Assembly (NCBI GenBank): GCA_023431185.1
Contig: JAEYXS010000037.1
Span: 46,802 to 110,801, forward strand
DNA: 64,000 bases
Direction: 5' to 3'
From: Verrucomicrobiota bacterium
GTDB taxonomy: Bacteria; Verrucomicrobiota; Verrucomicrobiia; Limisphaerales; JAEYXS01
The position numbers and the translations under genes were made by a program. This document shows positions 26,058 through 35,900 of the stretch, in pieces. The notes under the pieces are model-generated. The model was given only the letters and a program-made list of their open reading frames with translations, did not search any database and had not been told where the DNA came from. The number at the start of each line of letters is the position of its first letter. Position 1 is the stretch's first letter.

Positions 26058-28671
26058 AAAAAGTCCAGACATGAAGGTTGGCAGTGTGGCCCCGGCTGAG
26101 GTAAAAGCTCGCGGCGACATGAGCGACTTGCTCAAGACAACCAAGCAGGCGGCGGTGCCCTGGCTGCTGGAACAATACCGGCAGTCGGTGACGGGCTATG
26201 ACGAACTGCTGACTGCGGAAGGCGTGATGCGTCCGCAGTACACGCGGCTGATCGAAGATCTGGCCCGGTTGGGGCGTTATGATCTGAAGCACCGCTCGGA
26301 TGTAGCCCGGCGCATCGTGCATGAGCAGGGCATCACGTACAATGTGTATGGCGATGCCCGCGGCATGGAGCGTCCCTGGCAGCTTGATCCGGTGCCGTTC
26401 ATGCTCTCGGCCAGTGAATGGCAGGGGCTGGAGACGGCGCTGGTCCAGCGGGCCACACTCATCAACAAAGTCCTGAGCGATTGCTACGGAGATCAGGACT
26501 TGATCCGTTCGGGGTGGTTGCCGCCCGCGTTGGTGTTCGCGCAGCCGGATTTCCTAAGGCCCTGTCATGGGGTGCGGCCACCGCAAGATACTTTTCTCCA
26601 CTTGTATGCGGCGGACCTGGCCCGCTCGCCGGACGGGCGCTGGTGGGTGATCTCGGATCGGACACAGATCCCGACAGGTGCGGGTTATGCGCTGGCGAAC
26701 CGGTTGGTGACCTCGCGCGTGCTGCCGGAATCCTTCCGCGATTGCCAGGTGCAGCGGTTGGCCAGTTTCTTCCGCGAGTTGCAGACTTCCTTGGCACAAC
26801 TGGCGTCACGGCGCACGGACAATCCGCGCGTGGTATTGCTCACGCCGGGGCCGTATAACGAGACCTATTTTGAGCAAGGTTACCTCGCGCGGTATCTTGG
26901 CTACTCGATGGTGGAGGGACAAGACCTCACGGTGCGGGATAACCGCGTGTTCCTGAAGACGCTGAGCGGACTGGAGCCGGTCGATGTGATACTGCGCCGT
27001 GTGGATGATGATTTCTGCGATCCGCTGGAGCTTCGCAGTGATTCCATGCTGGGGGTGCCGGGATTGGCGGAAGCGTTTCGGGCGGGGAATGTGGCGGTGG
27101 CGAATTCGCTGGGCAGCGGCTTGCTGCAAAGCCCGGCGTTCATGGCGTTCTTGCCGGGATTGTGCAAACACGTCTTGGGTGAGGAATTGAAGATTCCCTC
27201 GGTGGCGACGTGGTGGTGCGGGCAGCAGAAGGCGGAGGATTATGTGTTGAAGCACATGGACGATCTCTTCGTGAAACCCGCGTTCCGCAGTCATCTGAAG
27301 GGCATGAGCCCCGAGCGCGGGATGACGGAAGCGGAGCGGGAGGCATTGCAACGGCGCATCGCCATCCAGCCGCATCTCTTCGTGGCCCAAGAACGCGTGG
27401 AGCTCTCCACGGCACCGATGTGGAACGGCGAGAAACTGGTGCCGAGCCCGATGACTCTGCGCGTGTACCTGGTGGCGACCGCAGATGGCTACAAGGTTAT
27501 GCCGGGCGGACTGGTGCGGGTCGCCTCGGGGACGGAAGGCAAGTTTGTCACAATGCAGAAGGGCGGCAGCAGCAAGGACGCTTGGGTGCTTTCTGAGAAG
27601 CCGGTGGAAGGGGTTTCGCTACTGCACACGGCAGGACAGGAAGTGGAACTGCGCCGCGTGGGTAACAACCTGCCGAGCCGGTTGGCGGACAATTTCTTCT
27701 GGCTGGGACGCTATTGCGAACGGGCGGACTCGACGGCGCGATTGCTGCGCAGTGCGTTGAACCGGTTCAACCCGGAGAGCACGGGCAGCACGTTGCCAGT
27801 GTTGATGCCGGTATTGAAGACGCTCGAAGCGCAGGGGCAATTGCAGACGCCTGCACCGGAGAAGAAGACGACGGCGGAGGCGCTGGAAGCCGAGTTGCTG
27901 GCGGCGATCTTTGATCCGCTGCGCTCGGGCAGTTTGCGCCGCATCGCGGACCATCTGCAACGGCTGGCGACGATGTTGCGGGATCGTACGTCCAATGACG
28001 TGTGGCGCGTGTTGAGCGAGCTGGATGATCGCTTGAGCTTGCCGGCGACGGCGCCGGTAGTGCTGGCAGGGGATGCAATCGGGGTGTTGAACCAGACGGT
28101 GATCGGCTTGGCGGCGTTCAACGGTCTGGCACGCGAGAACATGACAAAGGCGCAGGGCTGGCGGTTCATCGACATCGGCTTGCGCATCGAGCGGGCGATT
28201 TATCTGTGCACACTGTTGCGCGATGTGTTGCGTTCGGATGAGGCAGATAATCCGAGTGTGCTGGAGGCGGTCCTCGAAGTGGCGGACAGCACAATCACTT
28301 ACCGTTCACGTTACAATCTGCTGCCACACATCGCGGCGGTGTTCGATCTGCTGATCCTTGATGATACGAATCCGCGGTCGCTGATCTTTCAGTTGAGCCA
28401 GTTGCAGAAGCATTTTGACCGCTTGCCGATCGAGCAGCAGAGCGCGCAGTTGAGCGTAGGTGAACGTGTCCTGCTGGAGTGCACGACGCGCGTGCGACTG
28501 ATGGATCCGAATGAATTGGCGCAGTTGAAGACTGGCTGGGAAAAGAGCGCGGCGGCCCAGTTGCTGACGGATACATTGAACTCGTTGCCGAAACTTTCGG
28601 AGGCGATCGCGGTCAGTTATTTTGCACATTCTCGGATCGCGCGCGCGGGTGGAGAAGGGGGGCGTGTATGA
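26050..28671 (+). CDS. Circularly permuted ATP-grasp protein fused to alpha-E domain
   Basis: The product has 873 residues. The first 530 or so match the circularly permuted ATP-grasp type 2 family (YDELLTAEGVMRPQY, FMLSASEWQGLETALVQRATLINKVLSDCYG, FLHLYAADLARSPDGRWWVISDRTQIPTGAGYALANR, FLPGLCKHVLG). From about residue 545 (LPSRLADNFFWLGRYCERADSTARLLRS) it is an alpha-E helical domain. ATP-grasp enzymes make carboxylate-amine bonds through acyl phosphates, so a peptide ligase is likely. The alpha-E role is unknown. It overlaps the DUF2126 gene upstream and the second transglutaminase downstream by four bases. Confidence 0.92.
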   Translation: MSEKSPDMKVGSVAPAEVKARGDMSDLLKTTKQAAVPWLLEQYRQSVTGYDELLTAEGVMRPQYTRLIEDLARLGRYDLKHRSDVARRIVHEQGITYNVYGDARGMERPWQLDPVPFMLSASEWQGLETALVQRATLINKVLSDCYGDQDLIRSGWLPPALVFAQPDFLRPCHGVRPPQDTFLHLYAADLARSPDGRWWVISDRTQIPTGAGYALANRLVTSRVLPESFRDCQVQRLASFFRELQTSLAQLASRRTDNPRVVLLTPGPYNETYFEQGYLARYLGYSMVEGQDLTVRDNRVFLKTLSGLEPVDVILRRVDDDFCDPLELRSDSMLGVPGLAEAFRAGNVAVANSLGSGLLQSPAFMAFLPGLCKHVLGEELKIPSVATWWCGQQKAEDYVLKHMDDLFVKPAFRSHLKGMSPERGMTEAEREALQRRIAIQPHLFVAQERVELSTAPMWNGEKLVPSPMTLRVYLVATADGYKVMPGGLVRVASGTEGKFVTMQKGGSSKDAWVLSEKPVEGVSLLHTAGQEVELRRVGNNLPSRLADNFFWLGRYCERADSTARLLRSALNRFNPESTGSTLPVLMPVLKTLEAQGQLQTPAPEKKTTAEALEAELLAAIFDPLRSGSLRRIADHLQRLATMLRDRTSNDVWRVLSELDDRLSLPATAPVVLAGDAIGVLNQTVIGLAAFNGLARENMTKAQGWRFIDIGLRIERAIYLCTLLRDVLRSDEADNPSVLEAVLEVADSTITYRSRYNLLPHIAAVFDLLILDDTNPRSLIFQLSQLQKHFDRLPIEQQSAQLSVGERVLLECTTRVRLMDPNELAQLKTGWEKSAAAQLLTDTLNSLPKLSEAIAVSYFAHSRIARAGGEGGRV

Positions 28672-29540
28672 AGTACAAGGTGATCCATAGCACGGTGTAT
28701 GAGTATGCGGAGCCGGTGGCGGTGTCGCATCACGTGGCGAGGCTGGAGCCGCGCATCACGGGGTCGCAAGAGCGGGAGCAGTTTGCGATGAGCATCTACC
28801 CGGAGCCGGCGATCCAACGGGTGCGGACGGATTACTTTGGGAACAGCGTATGCTTTTTCACGCTGCAAGAGCTGCATCGCAGCATGGAAGTGGTGGCGGA
28901 AAGCATGGTGGAGGTGCGGCCGGAAACGCCCTGGGCGCCGTCGCTGTCCTTGCCGTGGGAGCGGGTGGTGGATGTGTTCCGCGATCCGGTTTCACCGGAT
29001 GTGGTGGAGCCGTATCAGTTCGTGTTCGATTCGCAATTCGTGCGGGCGAATCCGGAGCTGGCGGATTATGCGCGGGAAAGCTTTGCCCCCGAGACACCGC
29101 TGCTGGAAGGCGTGCTGGACCTGAACGCTCGCATCTTTCACGATTTCAAATACGACCCTAAAGCGACGAGTGTTTCGACACCGTTGGAAGAGGTGCTTGA
29201 GAAGCGGGCAGGGGTTTGCCAGGACTTCGCGCACCTGTCCATCGCGTGCCTGCGGTCGCTGGGATTACCGGCGCGCTATGTGAGCGGTTACTTGCGCACG
29301 AAGCCGCCGGAGGGGAAGGAACGTCTGGTGGGCGCGGATGCTTCGCATGCATGGTTCGCGGTGTATTGCCCGGATTTGGGTTGGGTGGATTTTGATCCCA
29401 CGAACAATCTAATGCCTGCGGAGGAGCACATCACGGTGGCGTTTGGACGGGATTTCAATGACGTGAGTCCGGTGGGCGGGATCATCACGGGTGGTGGCGA
29501 GCATGAGGTGAAGGTGTCGGTGGATGTGGAACCGCAGTGA
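28668..29540 (+). CDS. Transglutaminase-family protein
   Basis: The product has 290 residues, with an N-terminal beta region (YKVIHSTVYEYAEPVAVSHHVARLEPR) and a transglutaminase core. The triad is complete: Cys184 (KRAGVCQDFAHLSIACLRSLGLPARYVSGYL), His227 (DASHAWFAVYCPDLGW) and Asp243 (VDFDPTNNLMPAEEHITVAFGRDFNDVSPV). Bacterial members are mostly thought to be peptidases or amidases and not cross-linkers. It is the last gene of the three-gene overlapping operon. A weak hairpin (29568-29579) with a T-rich tail follows and may end the transcript. Confidence 0.92.
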   Translation: MKYKVIHSTVYEYAEPVAVSHHVARLEPRITGSQEREQFAMSIYPEPAIQRVRTDYFGNSVCFFTLQELHRSMEVVAESMVEVRPETPWAPSLSLPWERVVDVFRDPVSPDVVEPYQFVFDSQFVRANPELADYARESFAPETPLLEGVLDLNARIFHDFKYDPKATSVSTPLEEVLEKRAGVCQDFAHLSIACLRSLGLPARYVSGYLRTKPPEGKERLVGADASHAWFAVYCPDLGWVDFDPTNNLMPAEEHITVAFGRDFNDVSPVGGIITGGGEHEVKVSVDVEPQ

Positions 29541-29618
29541 CAGGCAGTTGCCGGTCTTAAATTGTTGCGCACCAGTGCGATTTATTGGTTGACAAGGAGG
29601 TGGAATACCCTGTGCAAG

Positions 29619-29634
29619 TGGCACGATTCTTGAA
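29619..29634 (+). promoter_or_regulatory. Sigma-54-like promoter candidate before rpoN
   Basis: TGGCACG-N4-TTGAA matches the -24/-12 consensus TGGCACG-N4-TTGCA except that the -12 GC reads GA. It lies about 60 bases before the rpoN start. The changed -12 element makes it weak or non-functional. A perfect TTGACA at 29589 is nearby but lacks a good -10. Confidence 0.25.
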
Positions 29635-29696
29635 AAAGCACGGGGCGTGCCAGTTATGCCTTGAGGCTCGTCATTATTTGGCTAGATTTGGAGCCG

Positions 29697-31247
29697 ATGT
29701 CGCAAGGGATGCACTTAGCGCAGCGAATGGCCCTCTCCCAGGTCCTTGCGCCGCAATTGCAGCAGTCGTTGGCGCTCTTACAGGCCCCTACGCTGGAGTT
29801 GCGTGCTTTGGTGGACCAGGAGCTGGAGCAAAACCCTATCTTGGAAGAGGTCACGGAGATTGATACGGAGGCGAAGGAAAGCGGGGCCAAGGACAAGGAC
29901 GAGGAACTGCAGGTGGCGGCTGACCTGCAGGAACCGCCCAGTGATATCACCTACGAAGATCCGACCAAGGATTCGGGGGAACCGGACCCGAATGAGGCTT
30001 TCCGGGAGGAATTTGAAAAGCTGGTGCAGCAGGATCAGGAGTGGCGCGACCAGTATTCGCAGACCAACGCACCCAACCGTCATACGGCCGAAGATGAGGA
30101 GAAGCGCGAGTTTTTGCTGAATTCCATCGTGGCGAACACCTCGCTGCAGGAACACCTGATGGACCAGCTTCGTATGTCGGATTGCCCCAAGGATTTGCGG
30201 CAGATCGCGGAACTGGTGATTGGCAATATCGATGAGCGGGGTTATCTGCCGGAGAAGAAGGATGATCATCGGCGCTTCGAGGACGGGCGGAAGCCGGATG
30301 TGCTGGATGACTTGGCATTCTCCACGGGCACCCCGAAGGCGAAGATAGAGGAGGCGCTGAAGCTGGTGCAGAGCTTTGATCCGCCGGGGGTGGGGGCGAG
30401 GGATCTGCGTGAGTGCCTGATGCTGCAGCTCCAACGGGATGCGCGGGAGAATTCAGACGAGTACGAGATCATCGCGGATTACATGGAGGCGTTGAGCAAA
30501 CGGCGCATCCCGGAGATCGCGCGCGGGCTGGGTATCTCGAACGAGGAGGCACAGGAGGCGGTGAACAATATCGCACTGCTGGAACCGAATCCGGGCCGGG
30601 CTTTTCAGGCGGACAACCACCAATACATCGTGCCGGAGGTGTTCGTGCAACAGGTTGGGGATGATTACATCGTGAGCACGAATAATGATCAGGTACCGCA
30701 CTTGCGCATCAGCAACGCCTACAAAGATCTGATGGCGCAGCCGGACAGCGGGGCGGAAGTGCGCGAGTATATTCGGGAGAAGATCCGGGCGGGCAAGTTT
30801 CTCATCAAGAGTTTGCATCAGCGTCAGCAGACGATCCTGAACATCGCGAACGAGATAGTGAAGCGGCAGCGGGAGTTTTTGGACAAGGGCATCGCGCACT
30901 TGAAGCCGATGACGATGGTGCAGGTGGCGGAAGCTGTGGGCGTGCATGAAACGACGGTGAGCCGCGCGGTGTCGGGCAAGTATATCGAGACGCCGCAGGG
31001 GGTGTTCGAGATGAAGTATTTCTTCACGTCGGGCATCATGACGGCGGATGGCGTGGGCATGTCGAACACGAGTGTGAAGGACATGATCGCGGACATGGTG
31101 AAGGAGGAGCCGGGCAATGCCCCGTTTTCAGATGATCAAATCGTGAAGATGTTGAAGGAGAAGAATGTGGTAATCGCGCGGCGGACGGTGGCGAAATACC
31201 GGGCTGAGCTGAATATTTTACCATCGAATTTGCGGCGGAAGTACTGA
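29697..31247 (+). CDS. rpoN: RNA polymerase sigma-54 factor
   Basis: The ATG at 29697, preceded by GGAG at a good distance, gives 516 residues. Region I is Leu/Gln-rich (RMALSQVLAPQLQQSLALLQAPTLELRALVDQELEQNPIL), followed by an acidic region II, the core-binding domain (FDPPGVGARDLRECLMLQL), the helix-turn-helix part (MVQVAEAVGVHETTVSRAVSGKYIETPQG) and the RpoN box ARRTVAKYR near the C-terminus (EYKA-type end replaced by LPSNLRRKY). Sigma-54 needs AAA+ activators; none is encoded in this window. It is unlinked to hpf and ptsN, which often sit beside it in other bacteria. Confidence 0.97.
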   Translation: MSQGMHLAQRMALSQVLAPQLQQSLALLQAPTLELRALVDQELEQNPILEEVTEIDTEAKESGAKDKDEELQVAADLQEPPSDITYEDPTKDSGEPDPNEAFREEFEKLVQQDQEWRDQYSQTNAPNRHTAEDEEKREFLLNSIVANTSLQEHLMDQLRMSDCPKDLRQIAELVIGNIDERGYLPEKKDDHRRFEDGRKPDVLDDLAFSTGTPKAKIEEALKLVQSFDPPGVGARDLRECLMLQLQRDARENSDEYEIIADYMEALSKRRIPEIARGLGISNEEAQEAVNNIALLEPNPGRAFQADNHQYIVPEVFVQQVGDDYIVSTNNDQVPHLRISNAYKDLMAQPDSGAEVREYIREKIRAGKFLIKSLHQRQQTILNIANEIVKRQREFLDKGIAHLKPMTMVQVAEAVGVHETTVSRAVSGKYIETPQGVFEMKYFFTSGIMTADGVGMSNTSVKDMIADMVKEEPGNAPFSDDQIVKMLKEKNVVIARRTVAKYRAELNILPSNLRRKY

Positions 31248-31507
31248 GGTCCGTTGGTTTAATTGCAGATTCGCCTGTTTTGCCCCTTCGGGCACGGCTT
31301 TTCCATGCCCCCCAAATCCTGCTTGGTCTGATACCGCGCAATATGCTGGAGCAGCGCGATCATTTATAGCACGCAACCCAAAGTGCTGGCAGAGAGGGTT
31401 AAGACGAAAATATTGGCGTATGGAGTTGGCCTGGCCGGGCAAGCGGGGGTATGTTATTGCCGATGTCTGGTGAGGTAAAAAGCGAAGGGGTGGTTGGGAC
31501 GTGTCTG

Positions 31508-32773
31508 ATGCCGTCGTCGGTGCCGGAATGGCTTTTTCTGGACCTGAACAGCTACTTCGCGAGTGTGGAGCAGCAGGAGAATCCCCGTCTGCGCGGCAAG
31601 CCGGTGGCGGTAGTGCCGGTGATGACAGAGGCGACATGCGCCATCGCTGCGAGTTATCAGGCCAAGGCGTATGGAGTCAAGACGGGGACGATGATTGGGG
31701 ACGCGCGGCGGCTCTGTCCTGATTTGCTGTGTGTGCTGGCGAGCCATGACCTTTATGTGGAGTATCATCACAAGATCGTGGAGGAAATCAGCCGGCATAT
31801 TCCGGTGACAATCGTGGAGTCCATCGATGAGGTGGCGTGCAGGCTGGAGGGTTCACTGCACTCCAGAGAAAAGGCGATTGAACTGGCACGGCGGATCAAG
31901 GCTGGTATCGCCCGGAATATCGGTCCGGTCATTACCTGCAACATCGGCATTGCGCCAAACCGCTTCCTGGCGAAGGTTGCCAGCGACATGCAGAAGCCGG
32001 ACGGGTTGGTGGTGCTGGAAGCAAAGGATTTGCCAGAACGGTTATATGAGCTGGAGCTGCGTGATTTGCCGGGCATCGGTGGAAACATGGAACGGCGCTT
32101 GCATGGGGCTGGAATCCTGACGGTGGAGGTGCTGCTGAAAACCTCACGGCATCGGTTGCGTCAGATTTGGGGTGGAGTGGAGGGCGAGAGATTTTATCAC
32201 AAGCTACGTGGAGTGGAGTTGGCGGAAGTGCCCCCGCAAAGGAGCAGTGTGGGACACAGTCATGTGCTGGCACCGGAGCTGCGACCGCCGCAGATGGCGG
32301 AGTTGGTGGCGCGGCGGTTGACGCTAAAGGTGAGCAGCCGATTGCGAAGATTGGAGCATCAGGCACGGCAAATGGAGTTAAGTGTGCGGATCGAGAACGG
32401 GGATCGGGTGTCCGAAGTGATGATGTTTTCCCCGGTGAGTGACAGCCCGATGCTACTTAAACATATGGGCATCCTGTGGGAGCGGGTGCGGAAACAAACG
32501 GGGAATCAGCCGTTGAAAAAGGTGTCGGTGACGTTGAGTCATCTGGTGGCGAAGGTGGCATTGCAGCAACTGGAACTGTTCGAACCCAAGCACGCTCCGG
32601 GAGAGGCCCCGACGGAACGTCGGCAGCAGTTGTCAAAAGCGATTGATGACCTTAACCGGCGGTTTGGGCGGGATACGGTTTCTTTAGGTATGTTGCCGAA
32701 ATCGGCCCGGGGATTCTCGGGGACGAAAGTGGCATTCACGCGCATCCCGGATAATGCGGAGTTCTTCGAGTAG
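31508..32773 (+). CDS. Y-family DNA polymerase (DinB/UmuC type)
   Basis: From the ATG at 31508 the product has 421 residues; in-frame ATGs at 31451 and 31463 would add up to 19 residues. Palm motifs are FLDLNSYFASVEQQENPRLRGKPVAVVP and the catalytic VESIDEVACRLEGS; the helix-hairpin-helix is RDLPGIGGNMERRLHGAGI. A beta-clamp motif QLELF is encoded at 32567-32581, followed by about 60 residues (QQLSKAIDDLNRRFGRDTVSLGM) resembling the tail of UmuC-like proteins. It should carry out translesion synthesis. No umuD, imuA or dnaE2 gene lies beside it, and no LexA-type box was seen upstream. Confidence 0.9.
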   Translation: MPSSVPEWLFLDLNSYFASVEQQENPRLRGKPVAVVPVMTEATCAIAASYQAKAYGVKTGTMIGDARRLCPDLLCVLASHDLYVEYHHKIVEEISRHIPVTIVESIDEVACRLEGSLHSREKAIELARRIKAGIARNIGPVITCNIGIAPNRFLAKVASDMQKPDGLVVLEAKDLPERLYELELRDLPGIGGNMERRLHGAGILTVEVLLKTSRHRLRQIWGGVEGERFYHKLRGVELAEVPPQRSSVGHSHVLAPELRPPQMAELVARRLTLKVSSRLRRLEHQARQMELSVRIENGDRVSEVMMFSPVSDSPMLLKHMGILWERVRKQTGNQPLKKVSVTLSHLVAKVALQQLELFEPKHAPGEAPTERRQQLSKAIDDLNRRFGRDTVSLGMLPKSARGFSGTKVAFTRIPDNAEFFE

Positions 32774-32906
32774 CCGGCGGGAAAGCTGCATTACCCGGCA
32801 ACAGTAAGTTTAAACCCTTGATGGAAGCAGACTTGAGTGTGGCGGCTGGCCGTGTCAGTTTGGCGGGAGCCCATAAACTGTGCAAACAGCGGATACAACG
32901 CAGCGG

Positions 32907-35900
32907 ATGTCATATCACCACCAGAGCGTGATTCGGCTCGGCCTATGGTTGTGGTGCGCGTTATTTCTGCCCTTTTTGCCTGAAGGCAAAGCGCAGGAGC
33001 CGAGGCCGATCGGCGAAAAGCGATACCGGTTCGATGTCTGGACCACAGAGCATGGGTTGCCGAGCAGTGTGGTGAATGCGGTGTTGCAGACCTCGGAAGG
33101 CTATCTTTGGCTGGGCACGGCGAATGGTGTGGTGCGGTTTGATGGGTTCCGCTTTGTGACCATCACAGCGCCCGAATTGGTCAGCAGCCGTATCTCGACC
33201 CTGTTTGAGGACGCGAACAAGACGCTTTGGATCGGCACGGAGGGTGGCGGCGTAGTGAGCTACCGGGAGGGGGAATTCAAGAATTACTCGGTAGCGAGCG
33301 GTCTGGCGACGGATTCCATCTCCAGCATTTCCGCGGATAATCAGGGAAATGTTTGGGTTGCCACCGTCGGTGGGGGCCTGAACCGCTACCGGTCCGGCGA
33401 GTTTACGCCTTATACGGCGCGAGGTGAGTTGGCCATCGGCACGATCGAATCTTTGGCCGATGGGGGAGGTGGGACAGTCTGGTGGTGTGATGGCTCTTCG
33501 TTAGGGGTTTTTCGCGAAGGGGAATTCAACCGGGAAGTGGGTGGTGGTGAGGATCGTTTGCGCATGGGGGCGGCTACGGCCAACGGGTTTTGGCTGATTG
33601 AACGGGGGGTCTTGCGGCGCTGGCCGGCATTTCGACCGGAAGAAGAATCCTGGCAGCTTCCGGATGGCCTGGAGCCTTCCCTGATCTCGGCGTTCTTCCG
33701 GGACCGGGGAGGAACGCTCTGGATCGGGACCTCGGGTATGGGGCTTTACCAATTTCAAGACGGTGTATTCCGTCACTTTTCGACCGAGGACGGCTTGTCC
33801 CAGAATTCCATTCTTTCCATCGGTCAGGACAAGGAAGGAAATCTGTGGATCGGAACCAATGGCGGAGGGTTGAACCGGATGCGCGAAAGCGCATTTGAAG
33901 TCTATGACAAGGAGCGCGGTCTTTCGCAGAACAACATCCTGTCCATCTCCGGCAGCCCCGATGGTTCGGTGTGGATCGGCACGGAAGGCGGTGGATTGTA
34001 CCGGTTGCGCGACGGCAATATTTTCAATTACCGGGCGCGGGAAGGGTTGCGCAATCTGGTGGTGTGGTCTGTACTGGCTGATCAGGCGGGAGACGTCTGG
34101 GCCGGAACCAAGGATGGGCTCTATAAATTCAATGGCATATCATTTCAGCGGGTCGGAGCTCCCAACACTCCGGGCAGTCTGCCCAGCCAGGATGTCCGGG
34201 CAATCTACGAGGATGGCAAGGGCCGCCTGTGGGTGGGGACGTTCGGTGGCGGCCTGACGCGGATGGTGGACAACCGGGCCAGCAAGTCGTTCAACTCAAA
34301 AAGTGAACCGGGAGCCTTCAGCAGCGATGACATCCGAGCGTTGCTGGAGGATAAGGATGGAAGCCTTTGGATCGGCACTGGTGGTGGCGGGTTGATCCGT
34401 TTCAAGGATAGCAAATTCGCAGTATTTCGAAAAGCTGATGGACTGGGCAGTGATTTCATTCGGGCCCTCTATCAAGACAGTGAAGGGTTTTTATGGATTG
34501 GCACCAATGATGGCCTGGTCTGCCTGCGCCGAGGGCGGTTTCACCGCTTTACCACGGCCAGTTTTTTGCCGGATGATGTAATCTCGCAGATTTTTGAGGA
34601 TGAAGAAAAAGGAGATCTTTGGCTGGGGACCAATCGTGGAGTGGTGAAGGTTTCCCGCCTTGACCTGCTGAAGTACGCTGATGGCCGGGTGCCGAGCTAT
34701 GTCAGTGTGCTTTATGACCGTTCGGACGGATTGGCCAGTCGGGAATGCAGCGGCGGTTTTCAGCCTTGGGGATACAAGGGACCAGATGGCAAGCTGTGGT
34801 TTCCTTCCAGTGATGGAGTTTCAGTCATTGATCCAGCGATCATTCAGCCGAACAGGCGTCCCCCGGCCGTGGTGATAGAGAGCGTTATCGCCGACGGTAT
34901 CGAGCTTGAACCCCGGCGCTTCACCAACGATGTCGAATTTGAATCGCAGATCGTTTACCGGGTGCCGCCGGGCACGGAGAAACTGGAGTTTCGCTACACC
35001 GGCCTCAGTTATGTGGCTCCCCGGCGGATACGTTTTTCCTATCAGTTGAAAGGCCATGACAATGCGGTGGTGGATGCGGAATCCCGCCGCTCGGCCACTT
35101 ACCTTAGTTTGCCTCATGGCCGTTACAGTTTTCAGGTTATGGCGGCCAACAGTGACGGTGTGAGCAATACTCTGGGCCGTACCGTCGGAGTATGGGTGCT
35201 GCCGCGATTTTACCAGACCATTTGGTTCCAGTTGGGGATGTCAGTTTTTGTGGTATTTCTGATATTCGCATTCTTTCGTTACCTCTCTGTGCGGAAGTTG
35301 CGACAAAGGCTTGTGGTTCTGGAGCATCAACGGGCTTTGGATCGCGAGCGGAGCCGTATCGCGCAGGATATGCATGATGATTTGGGAGCCCGCATCACCC
35401 GGATCGGCCTGCTGACGGAACTGGTCCGGCGCAAGGCCCCACAGAATGAAGAGATAAACAAGGTGTCTTCACGCATCGAAGAAGCGACCCGTGAGGTGGT
35501 GCATACGCTTGATGAGATTGTCTGGGCGGTGAATCCCAAGAACGATACGCTAGACCGTCTGGTGGCCTTCATCGGGCAGTATGCCGAGGATTACTTCGAG
35601 ATCACCCCCATCCGCTGCCGTTTGGAGTTGCCGGCGGATCCACCCGCAGTGCCGTTATCTGCAGAGATGAGGCATAGCCTATTTTTGGTGGTCAAGGAAT
35701 CGCTCAACAATATCGTTAAGCACTCGGAAGCCAGCGAGGTCAAGATAACACTGGTTTTCACCCGGCCCAAGCTGGAGATCTTGATCGAAGACAATGGCAA
35801 GGGCTTTTCCCTGGAAGAGGCCGATCCCACCCGGAACGGCCTCATGAATATGAAAAAGCGCATCGAGGATGCTGGCGGCAAGCTGGAGTTGACCAGTGAG

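Noticed and set aside
22545..29540. Anbu-type protease as part of the transglutaminase operon
   Set aside because: I looked for a proteasome-like N-terminal nucleophile protein in and around the operon and saw none.
29589..29617. Sigma-70 promoter from the perfect TTGACA before rpoN
   Set aside because: No hexamer resembling TATAAT occurs at 16-18 bases.
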